Shown here: positions 9,155 through 16,762 of the stretch, piece after piece
How positions within the stretch are numbered: the stretch's first letter is position 1
Layout: the number at the start of each line of letters is the position of its first letter
Source of the DNA: Pontiella agarivorans
GTDB taxonomy: Bacteria; Verrucomicrobiota; Kiritimatiellia; Kiritimatiellales; Pontiellaceae
Length of the DNA: 64,000 bases
Direction of reading: 5' to 3'
Assembly (NCBI RefSeq): GCF_034531395.1
Contig: NZ_JARVCO010000012.1
Location: 558,001-622,000 of the forward strand
The notes under the pieces: generated by a model
The model's database searches: none
What the model saw: the letters and a program-made list of their open reading frames with translations, nothing else
Told to the model about the DNA's origin: nothing
Position numbers and translations under genes: made by a program

Positions 9155-10939
9155 ATGAAGAAACTGTGGATATGGGCACTCAGCCTCTCTTTAAGTTGCA
9201 CGGGCATGGCGGCTCGTCGTCCGAATGTAATTCTGATCATGACGGATGATCAGGGCTATGGCGATATTGCCGCTCACGGCAATCCGCAGATTCAGACGCC
9301 GGAAATGGATCGATTGCACAGCGAGTCGGTCCGTCTGACTGACTTTCACGTCGATCCCACCTGCGCACCAACTCGCGGGGCGCTGATGACGGGCAAGTAT
9401 TCGCATCGCGCTCGTGTCTGGCATACGACCCATGGCGGAAACCATCTTCGAAAAACAGAAGTGACGATGGGCGATGTCTTTAAACACAACGGCTATGATA
9501 CGGCCATGTTCGGCAAGTGGCATCTGGGTGCCAATTATCCGTACCGTCCGATAGACCGTGGTTTTGACGAATGGATTGGACTTGGTGATGGGGGACCGGG
9601 AACCACGGATGACTGGTTTTGGAATGATCGGGTCAATGATACCTATTGGCACAACGGCGAACGGGAATTCCGCGAGGGGTACAATCCGGATGTCTTCTTT
9701 GATGCGGCGATTGATTATGTGAAGACGCGTTCGTCCGAGAAGCCGTTCTTTGTCTACCTTCCAACGTATGCCCCGCATACTCCGTGTACGGTTCCGGATC
9801 AAACCATGGCGGATAAATACAAACAGATCGGCGTGCCGGCTGATCGAGCTTTTTTCTATGCCATGATTGAGAGGGTCGATCAGAATATCGGCCGATTACG
9901 AGCCGTGCTTGCCGATGAAAATCTGAGTGAGAACACCTTGGTCATTTTTATGACAGATAACGGCGGCAAGTTTGGACGTAAATCGTTCAATGCAGGGATG
10001 TCCGGCGGAAAGGGATCTTCCGCTGACGGCGGGCATCGTGTGCCTTGTTTTTTCTGTTGGCCCGGTGGCTTGTTGGGTGAACCTCGCGATATTCCGACGC
10101 TTTCGGCGCACATCGACCTGCTGCCTACGCTCGTCGAGCTGTGCGGAATGGAATTGCCCCGGTCGATTGATTTTGACGGAACAAGTTTGGTTCCACTGCT
10201 TCGCGGAACAAGCAAAAAGTGGCCGGAGCGGACGCTGTTTGTGGAAGGCCAGCGTTCGGTTGAACCTCATAAAGGAAGCCGGAGTGCTGTCATGACACAG
10301 AAATGGCGGCTGGTGGGACAAAAGAAATTGTATGCCATTCAGGAGGATCCAGGACAGGCACATGATGTTTCCGGTCAATTTCCTGAAGTGGTAAAGCAAC
10401 TGAAAGACGAGTTTAATCAATATTGGGAGCATGTGACTCCGGATCATCGCAGTTATCCGGCACCAATCGTCGGTACTCCGTATGATGAAGAGATTTTACT
10501 CGGTTGCAGTGAGTATCGGGAGAAATGTGGATTCGCACATAGTGCAGCTGCGAAAGCCGATGAGGTGGAAGGGATATGGCATATCGAGGCGGCAACGGCA
10601 GGTCGCTATGAATTTGAAGTCTACCGTTGGCCGAGGGAAAGTGGCGACGGCACCATGCAGGGAATTCCAACGGTAACCAAAACAGTTGATGCATGGGAAT
10701 TACGTCCCAGGACCCACCTGATTTATGCCAGTGAATTCAAAAAACTGCCTGTGGCATCTGTTTCGCTGAAGGTCGGCGATTTCAACGCAATGCGTTCGGT
10801 TTCTGCTGCAGATAAATCGGTGGTGTTCGAAGTGAATTTGCCTAAAGGAAAAACCACGGTTGAATCCATCTTTTATGATGAGTCCGGAAAGCGGCTGACA
10901 CATGCCTACTATGTTTATGTCCGGAAAATCGCTGAATAA
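9155..10939 (+). CDS. Exported sulfatase with extra C-terminal domain
   Basis: The frame is open further upstream, but ATG 9155 is chosen because a signal peptide begins there (MKKLWIWALSLSLSCTGMAA) and the upstream part overlaps the previous gene. 594 aa. PNVILIMTDDQGYGD, CAPTRGALMTGK (C70, formylglycine site), FGKWHLGANY and FMTDNGGKFG mark an S1 sulfatase of arylsulfatase-A type. After the usual end of the fold (about residue 450) there is an additional beta-rich segment of about 140 aa. It contains GIWHIEAATAGRYEFEVYRW, which looks like a small carbohydrate-binding or accessory domain. A weak hairpin follows, then a propeller gene, so it is probably part of the same operon as the genes from 1186 on. 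Substrate not determinable. Confidence 0.9.
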   Translation: MKKLWIWALSLSLSCTGMAARRPNVILIMTDDQGYGDIAAHGNPQIQTPEMDRLHSESVRLTDFHVDPTCAPTRGALMTGKYSHRARVWHTTHGGNHLRKTEVTMGDVFKHNGYDTAMFGKWHLGANYPYRPIDRGFDEWIGLGDGGPGTTDDWFWNDRVNDTYWHNGEREFREGYNPDVFFDAAIDYVKTRSSEKPFFVYLPTYAPHTPCTVPDQTMADKYKQIGVPADRAFFYAMIERVDQNIGRLRAVLADENLSENTLVIFMTDNGGKFGRKSFNAGMSGGKGSSADGGHRVPCFFCWPGGLLGEPRDIPTLSAHIDLLPTLVELCGMELPRSIDFDGTSLVPLLRGTSKKWPERTLFVEGQRSVEPHKGSRSAVMTQKWRLVGQKKLYAIQEDPGQAHDVSGQFPEVVKQLKDEFNQYWEHVTPDHRSYPAPIVGTPYDEEILLGCSEYREKCGFAHSAAAKADEVEGIWHIEAATAGRYEFEVYRWPRESGDGTMQGIPTVTKTVDAWELRPRTHLIYASEFKKLPVASVSLKVGDFNAMRSVSAADKSVVFEVNLPKGKTTVESIFYDESGKRLTHAYYVYVRKIAE

Positions 10940-10956
10940 AAAAATCTTAGGAACAC

Positions 10957-10971
10957 GCGGGATGGGCCCGC
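10957..10971 (+). other. Short intercistronic hairpin
   Basis: GCGGG-ATGGG-CCCGC between the sulfatase stop (10939) and the propeller start (11006). It has no trailing U-run and could be an mRNA-processing or attenuating element rather than a terminator. Confidence 0.3.
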
Positions 10972-11005
10972 ATGAAAAAATAACTTGATGTCAAAGGAGA
11001 TCATT

Positions 11006-12811
11006 ATGAATCAAAGAAAATTAACTGTTACAGGAAGCCTGCTGGCCGTTGGGCTAGCGGTGGTTTCCCATGCCGATGTGGTTGATTTCGGCGCAGCAAA
11101 GCAATATCCGGTTGGTCGTGCCATAGCGCAAAACCGCAATTGGAAATCTTCGGCTGCCGACGAAGTTTTTACCGGAAGTGAAAAGGGAATGGTGATAGCG
11201 GCTGAAAAGTCATCAGCATTCAGTTTGATTCAATACGCCCATCCGATTTCGGTTCCGAAGGTTGGCGATGCGGTTACAGTGTCGATAGATTTTACCTACG
11301 ATCAGGTCAAAAAAAAATATGAGCAGGAAGTAATCCGGATCGGCGTTGGCAATGGGTCCAGCCGTCTGATGGCGACCTTTAACCGAAAAGGATGGGGTGA
11401 CTATGATTCCATTGGGATGGAGGGGTATGCCGAGGGGATTGTATTATTCAAACCCAATATCGGGTTCAAAGATAATGCTGCAGTAGGTACGAGCGATCCG
11501 CTTAAACTATCCATGACGTTGACACGTGCTGAAGGCAACGTGTGGAATATAGTTGTGATTCTTAAAAACCGTAAGCCGGGATCGAACTGGTCCAAGCGTT
11601 GGGAAAAACAGGGTTTAACGTTTGAATCCGGAAATACGGATGAGCTCTTTGGGCTGATTCAGGCCGGAGCTTCCGATGAAAATTCCGGTGTGGTGAATCG
11701 TGTGGTTTCCCGTTTTGAAATCAATACGGATCCGGCACCGGCGGCCCCGCAAAAAACGTGGAACGGGGTGGATTTCAGAACATATATTCTTCCAATGCAG
11801 CCGCAGGGACCGTTGGTGTCCGAGGGGATTTGGGGAGAAGATATTTTGCCTCGTGATCCGAAGAACGGGCTGGAAGATACGAGCATGAAAAATTGGTGCT
11901 ACTGGGATGGCAGTATTGTGAAAGATGATGCCGGTAAATACCATATGTATGCCAGTCGTTGGACACAGACGGTTCCGCATAGCCTCGGATGGAAGGAAAA
12001 CTCGAAGGGGATGCATGCGGTCAGTGATAACATAATGGGGCCGTATAAAGATATGGGGCTGACCTGGCCGCAGTGGAAAGAGGGTCTCGGTCATAATGTG
12101 GTTGGTCTTCGGATGTTCGACGGACGGTATGCAATGGTCACCAGTGATCGGACCCGAGGTGAAGTATTTGTCTCTGATGGTCCCGACGGGCCGTTTGAAC
12201 TGCTGGGAGAAATTAAGGTTGATCCCAATGGATTTAATCCCGGTCTGGCGCGTTATGACGGCGGAAAGGGAAACATGTCCAATGTTATGATTATTCCGCG
12301 AAATGACGGACGCTATATGATCGTTGCCCGTTCCACGGCCGTCATGATCAGCGAAGATGGAATTCTCGGTCCGTACAAGATCATGTCTGACCGGGTTTAC
12401 AAAGATATGCCGGAAATTCCCCAGACGCGCATGGAAGATCCAACCGCGTGGTTCAGCGGCGGAATGTATCATATGCTGGTGAATCATTGGCCGGGTAAAA
12501 CGACCTATCACTTTTCATCGAAAGACGGTATTCACGACTGGAAGTATCGGGGCATTGCCTACCGTAAAGATGAAGCCCTGTTCCGTTATCCGGATGGTAC
12601 GGTGGATGAATGGTATATTGTTCAGCGTCCGACGGCTTACACGGAAGACGGACACATTACACATTTTAACTTTTCGGTAATCGACGTCACCAAAGGCGGA
12701 GATCGTGGTAACGATCAACACGGCAGTAAAATTATTGTTGTTCCCTTTGACGGAGAAGCCTTCGATCGCGATATGCAGGCTGTAGTGGCTGCCGAAGAGG
12801 CGGGCGAGTAA
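11006..12811 (+). CDS. Exported GH43-like five-bladed propeller protein with N-terminal beta module
   Basis: ATG 11006 is preceded by AAAGGAG 5 nt upstream and opens a signal peptide (MNQRKLTVTGSLLAVGLAVV), so the upstream in-frame TTG 10985 and ATG 10988 are rejected. 601 aa. Residues about 26-250 form a beta-rich, concanavalin-like module (VDFGAAKQYPVGRAIAQNR). The propeller occupies about 254-590 and shares YILPMQPQGPLVSEGIWG, CYWDGSIVKDD (D301), MEDPTAWFSGG and GNDQHGSK with the genes at 1186 and 3875. The module is N-terminal here but C-terminal in the 3875 gene, so these enzymes mix accessory parts freely. It is the last gene of the first run and is followed by a perfect hairpin. Probable exo-glycosidase acting with the adjacent sulfatases (inference). 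Confidence 0.8.
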   Translation: MNQRKLTVTGSLLAVGLAVVSHADVVDFGAAKQYPVGRAIAQNRNWKSSAADEVFTGSEKGMVIAAEKSSAFSLIQYAHPISVPKVGDAVTVSIDFTYDQVKKKYEQEVIRIGVGNGSSRLMATFNRKGWGDYDSIGMEGYAEGIVLFKPNIGFKDNAAVGTSDPLKLSMTLTRAEGNVWNIVVILKNRKPGSNWSKRWEKQGLTFESGNTDELFGLIQAGASDENSGVVNRVVSRFEINTDPAPAAPQKTWNGVDFRTYILPMQPQGPLVSEGIWGEDILPRDPKNGLEDTSMKNWCYWDGSIVKDDAGKYHMYASRWTQTVPHSLGWKENSKGMHAVSDNIMGPYKDMGLTWPQWKEGLGHNVVGLRMFDGRYAMVTSDRTRGEVFVSDGPDGPFELLGEIKVDPNGFNPGLARYDGGKGNMSNVMIIPRNDGRYMIVARSTAVMISEDGILGPYKIMSDRVYKDMPEIPQTRMEDPTAWFSGGMYHMLVNHWPGKTTYHFSSKDGIHDWKYRGIAYRKDEALFRYPDGTVDEWYIVQRPTAYTEDGHITHFNFSVIDVTKGGDRGNDQHGSKIIVVPFDGEAFDRDMQAVVAAEEAGE

Positions 12812-12827
12812 TTGTACCGTTAAAATA

Positions 12828-12853
12828 GTGGCGCCTCTGGAATGAGGCGCCAC
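12828..12853 (+). terminator. Perfect 10-bp hairpin at end of first gene run
   Basis: GTGGCGCCTC-TGGAAT-GAGGCGCCAC lies 17 nt after the stop at 12811. The stem is perfect and GC-rich but lacks a U-tract. It may act as a terminator or 3' end-stabilising structure for the operon that runs in from the left edge. Confidence 0.55.
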
Positions 12854-13253
12854 ATAGTGTGTTGAAAGGTTAAGTTTCTTGCTTCGTTAAAGTATTCCGT
12901 GATCGATTTAACGGAAGGCGACCATACGTTTGCGCATAATGGAAAGCTGGAAGAATGGCCTGTTTGCCTGTTCCGGGAACGCCCAGCGAAATCACAAAGA
13001 AACCTTGAAAAGGGCATCATTTATTTTTTTAACCGGCGCACGATCTGTTTTGCGTGCCGGAGTGCGATCGGATAAATTTCAACAAGGCCTAAGGGAGGAC
13101 GGAGGGCGTTTCGCAACGGCATCAAGCAGGATCCGGCTGGTTTTGTCATGAATTAGCCGATCCATGACCTAAGATTTGGGGGCAGATGCAATGCTATTCA
13201 ATATTCTGAAGGCGTTGAAAAGAAGTATTGATGACTGAATAGGGGGAAAGGCT
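12854..13253 (+). other. Gene-free stretch with a short open frame
   Basis: No gene can be supported. A GTG-started frame at 12899-13075 would read VIDLTEGDHTFAHNGKLEEW and onward for about 58 codons, without a ribosome site. It may be the relic of a decayed gene, but I cannot name it. The last part must hold the promoter of the AraC-type regulator; GGGGGAAAGG precedes its ATG. Confidence 0.3.
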
Positions 13254-15122
13254 ATGAAACTGACGCTTGAATATTTTTTGAGAGAGATCGTTCCTCTGAT
13301 TTCCGCTCAGTTTTTTTTAGCTTTTTTGATCTACTTCACCCTAATCAAAAAACAAATTAAGCGAATTTATCCATTTTACGCTGCGTTCATTATTTCGTTT
13401 ATTCTGTTTCTCGGCGGACGTTTGCTGCATCAGTGGTTGTCGACCACCGGAATCGCTAATGCTTTGTATATCAGGATGTTTCTTCTTTTCGGGGTTGGGA
13501 TTCCCTCCTTATTGCTGGCAACCGCCATTCAGATGAAATACCGGGTTACGACTAAGTGGTATTTTATTGCATATGTTCCGGGAGTCGTATTTTCGCTGCT
13601 GTATATTTTAATCCGGGACTGCGTTTCGATTTGTGAAATAGGAAAGTTTTTTGGCTACACACCACGCCAGATTAAGTCATTACATTTAACTATTTGGTAT
13701 GTCCACGGGCTGCAGATTGCGGCTGCTTTTTTGATGATGGTTGTGCCCAGCGTGTTATTTATTTCGAAAAAAGACGGTAACATTAATGTTCGGTATAATT
13801 TGATCGGGGTACTTCTTTTCGGGATATCCATGATCATAGGAACAGCCTTGCAGGAATGGTGGATTCTTTATTCGAGCTCGATAATCTGCGTTATATTCTG
13901 GGGAGTTTCGATTTATCTGGATATTCGTCAGATGCGGGATAAAGCCGAAGTTTTCAGTCCACTTATTCATGAAGAACTATTTCATAGTATTGGAAAGCGA
14001 TCGGCAACAGAAGCGACGCTGAGCAAACTGTTCAATGCTGTCGGGGTTACTTCAGAGGTGAGCCGGTTCATTGTGATTAAGCCTGATCTATCCGTAGATG
14101 ATGTGAATGCGGCCGCATTTTCCGGGGAATTTATACATCAAGAATTAGGATCCGATATTTTTCATGGAATATTAGAGGCTGGAAATTATGTTTTTCTTCC
14201 GTCGGGGTCGCTCAATATCGGGTTATGTATTTGCGAAGGCAATACACTGGATGAAAACAGCATACTGGCCGTTGGAGAAGCATTACGTGAATCTGTTGAG
14301 AAGCATCTGTCCATTACGGTCAGTGTTGGGATAGGAACGTCATATTCCTCACTCTCCGAATTGCGCTTATCTTATCAGGAAGCGTATGAAGCCGTTCTGC
14401 ATGCATCATCGAATGGCGGTAACATGGTGGTTCGGTACACGGATCTGGCGCAATCAGCCGTCAACGCCACTTATCCATTCCGTTTACGACAGGAACTGTT
14501 GCTGAAGATTCGTTCAGGCCATGTCGAAGACATAAATGATAACATTCATGTTTTGCTGGAAAAATTGAATACTTTTTGCCATGGGAGATCTGGAGTCCTC
14601 AAACAGCGAGTACATGAAATTATTTTTATGATTTCCGATGCTGTTATTTCAGATGGAGGCGATCCGGTTATATTATTTGACCGAATGGAGATCTCCGGAG
14701 TTAAAATCGATCAAGCTGCATCGGTAAAAGAGGTTGAGGAAATCGTACACCGTGAAACGATATTCTATGCGAAACAGATTGCCGAAGTCGGCGAATCCAG
14801 AGTGGACAATGTGGTTGAGCGAGCTCTGGCATTTATAGCTGAACACTACGGTGAAGATATCGGGGTTGGTGAAATTGCGGAAAAACTGAACGTCAGTCGT
14901 TCTTATCTTATGGCCCTGTTTAAAAAATCAACAGGTCATACCGTTAATCAGCATTTGACCGATGTTCGTATTGAAATGGCAAAAGTCATTCTGATGAAAA
15001 AAAACGTAACAGAAACGGCTTTTGAAGTAGGCTTCAACTCTTCTAACTATTTTACGACCGTATTTAAAAAGCAGTTAGGGATGACGCCTAAAGATTATCA
15101 GTTTCAGAATCGGCAGGATTAA
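13254..15122 (+). CDS. Membrane-anchored AraC-family regulator (7TM - degenerate GGDEF-like - HTH_18)
   Basis: 622 aa. Residues about 1-225 contain some seven hydrophobic helices (for example FFLAFLIYFTLI and FYAAFIISFILFLGG). The middle region has SVGIGTSYSSLSELRLSYQEA, the signature of the degenerate GGDEF-like segment seen in YesN/AraC-type sensors. The C-terminus (about 520-620) is a full double-HTH AraC domain: GVGEIAEKLNVSRSYLMALF and then EVGFNSSNYFTTVFKKQLGMT. The likely role is a one-protein sensor-regulator that detects a signal at the membrane and activates polysaccharide-utilisation genes nearby; this is an inference from architecture and position between two gene runs. ATG 13254 has GGGGGAAAGG upstream. 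The ligand is unknown. It is the only DNA-binding regulator in the window apart from the ECF sigma factor. Confidence 0.85.
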   Translation: MKLTLEYFLREIVPLISAQFFLAFLIYFTLIKKQIKRIYPFYAAFIISFILFLGGRLLHQWLSTTGIANALYIRMFLLFGVGIPSLLLATAIQMKYRVTTKWYFIAYVPGVVFSLLYILIRDCVSICEIGKFFGYTPRQIKSLHLTIWYVHGLQIAAAFLMMVVPSVLFISKKDGNINVRYNLIGVLLFGISMIIGTALQEWWILYSSSIICVIFWGVSIYLDIRQMRDKAEVFSPLIHEELFHSIGKRSATEATLSKLFNAVGVTSEVSRFIVIKPDLSVDDVNAAAFSGEFIHQELGSDIFHGILEAGNYVFLPSGSLNIGLCICEGNTLDENSILAVGEALRESVEKHLSITVSVGIGTSYSSLSELRLSYQEAYEAVLHASSNGGNMVVRYTDLAQSAVNATYPFRLRQELLLKIRSGHVEDINDNIHVLLEKLNTFCHGRSGVLKQRVHEIIFMISDAVISDGGDPVILFDRMEISGVKIDQAASVKEVEEIVHRETIFYAKQIAEVGESRVDNVVERALAFIAEHYGEDIGVGEIAEKLNVSRSYLMALFKKSTGHTVNQHLTDVRIEMAKVILMKKNVTETAFEVGFNSSNYFTTVFKKQLGMTPKDYQFQNRQD

Positions 15123-15448
15123 TTCGCATTTATCATGTTTATCAATGAGGTGTCGGATTATTTATCAGGCGGTTTCAGGGTGTTTTTCGGGCACTTCTTT
15201 TTTTCAAGATTGACTCCTTTTTGAACCCCAAGAAGACATATACGTCCCTTTGATGTGGGCCATAAAACCCTTTATTTGCAAAGTAAATAGGAAATTGAGG
15301 GTCTGTTCAGACAATTTTGAGGGCGCTTCTGAGCTTTTTTATTTTTTCATGTCCTACATTGCTTGCACAGCCTTTTTAAAAGGGGTGCTTGATGTGATCA
15401 ATGAGAATCGACCGGAACGGTCGGTTTGACAAAGAAAAGGGAAATGAA
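15123..15448 (+). promoter_or_regulatory. Intergenic region upstream of PEP-CTERM gene
   Basis: About 325 bp, T-rich, with no supported gene. It contains a small inverted repeat GTCTG-TT-CAGAC at 15301-15312 and AAAAGG 8 nt before the ATG at 15449. A promoter for the PEP-CTERM gene is expected here, but no convincing -35/-10 pair was found. Confidence 0.3.
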
Positions 15449-16225
15449 ATGAAATATACAAAAGAACTCGTTACAGCAGTTGTGTTTGCAGTTGCTACGT
15501 CTGCTCTCGCAGATCCACTCAGTTTTACTGAAGACTTTGATACCGCCGGTCTAGATAACTTCACCTTGGTTGATCGCACCGCGGCAGGGTCCAATGCAGG
15601 GAAAAGCAGTTTGGTTGCCGGGGTTACAGGGCAGGCCGGCCATGTCGGAAATGGCGTAACCTACGGGGATAACAGTCAGGCCGGAGCTTGGTTGCAGGCT
15701 AATGGTATTGCTGTTGATGCTAATTCCGATTTTACCCTGTCCTATAGTTTTAAGTTTGAGCAGGAGGGTACGTTCGACGATGCAATTTTAGCTTTCGGAA
15801 ATCTGGATGCCGGTAATTATTACACATCCTATACTACAGAAGGTGCGGGGGGATCGTTGCTCTATATTGCTAAGAACGGAAAACGGGAAGGGAATTCCGC
15901 GAATGCCTCAGCAGATTTCGGCACTACTTTTGCCGATGACACCTGGCATAGTGCTACCTATTCATGGGTTGCTGCAACTGAAACGCTGACTGCAACGGTC
16001 GGATCTGCGTCTTACAGCGTGGTTCTGGATGGTTCAACAGCATATAATGTGTCTCTGAAAGATTACACTGATGGCATTCAGTTCGGGTTTGGAACACATA
16101 ATGACCGGGCCAGTTTCGATGATATTCAGCTGACAGGGACAGCTATTCCTGAACCGGCTACGCTCGGGCTGATCGGTGCATTTGGCGGAGCCATTATTTT
16201 TGTGCGTCGTCGACTCATAATCTAA
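15449..16225 (+). CDS. PEP-CTERM-anchored LamG-like protein
   Basis: 258 aa from ATG 15449 (AAAAGG upstream; an in-frame ATG at 15401 is followed by a hydrophilic stretch before the signal peptide, so it is rejected). Signal peptide KYTKELVTAVVFAVATSALA. The body is one concanavalin/LamG-like module starting FTEDFDTAGLDNFTLVD and ending IQFGFGTHNDRASFDDIQLT. The C-terminus is a textbook PEP-CTERM sorting signal: PEP motif, hydrophobic segment and RRR (IPEPATLGLIGAFGG, then VRRRLII). PEP-CTERM proteins are processed by exosortase and tied to the envelope or exopolysaccharide. The same module occurs twice in the next gene. A surface glycan-binding role is plausible but not proven. A terminator hairpin follows. 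Confidence 0.88.
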   Translation: MKYTKELVTAVVFAVATSALADPLSFTEDFDTAGLDNFTLVDRTAAGSNAGKSSLVAGVTGQAGHVGNGVTYGDNSQAGAWLQANGIAVDANSDFTLSYSFKFEQEGTFDDAILAFGNLDAGNYYTSYTTEGAGGSLLYIAKNGKREGNSANASADFGTTFADDTWHSATYSWVAATETLTATVGSASYSVVLDGSTAYNVSLKDYTDGIQFGFGTHNDRASFDDIQLTGTAIPEPATLGLIGAFGGAIIFVRRRLII

Positions 16226-16282
16226 CCGGTCGTTTACAAAGCATTCGCAGTCAGCCGTATTTCCGGTTTTTACCAATGAGAA

Positions 16283-16307
16283 CATCCGGCCTTGTGCCGG
16301 GTGATTT
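16283..16307 (+). terminator. Rho-independent terminator after PEP-CTERM gene
   Basis: CATCCGGC-CTTGT-GCCGGGTG (8-bp stem with one G-T pair) followed by ATTTT, 58 nt after the stop codon at 16225. Confidence 0.6.
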
Positions 16308-16762
16308 TCAGGAATCGGTCCGGGATTCTTAACTTAATCCAGATAGAGCCGGACCCAATCGGGAACCACTTGTTTTCGTTAATAGACGATAATTAATCAT
16401 CCCCGTTTCATTTAACTCTTAGCGATCTCGGTGGAGGAAGTTCCTGCGCCGTTTAACAGGATGGATTTGAACGCTCAACCGTTTCCGTTCTGCAAAAAAC
16501 TCAATCCCCTCAAAATATATCGACATAAGAATGCATTAAATAAAGGGGGTTGTGTGTGAAGCACTTCTTTTTAGGTGGTTTCGGCGCAATTTTGCAGGCG
16601 ACGAAAGTGAGATCAGCGTAGAAACGGTAAAAAATAAGATGGGAATTGAATGAATTGATCTGGCGTGTTGGATCTCTTCTCTTACAAAGAGAATGGGGGA
16701 CATATTCTGAAACATCGTCGTATGTCTGATACACGGCAATAACAATCAAGATAGGAGAAGAT
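16308..16762 (+). promoter_or_regulatory. Gene-free region upstream of DNRLRE/LamG gene
   Basis: About 455 bp without a supportable gene. CAATCCCC near 16501 and GGGGGTTG near 16545 could pair over a long A/T-rich loop, a weak observation. AGGAGAAG precedes ATG 16763. A promoter should lie here, but I cannot place it. Confidence 0.25.

Noticed and set aside
12930-13151. A 73-codon frame at 12930-13151
   Set aside because: No ribosome site, no recognisable family, unusual composition; treated as part of the gene-free stretch.
15301-16735. TGTCTG motifs in the upstream regions of 15449, 16763 and 30605 as possible AraC sites
   Set aside because: Six bases are too short to be meaningful, and spacing is not conserved.
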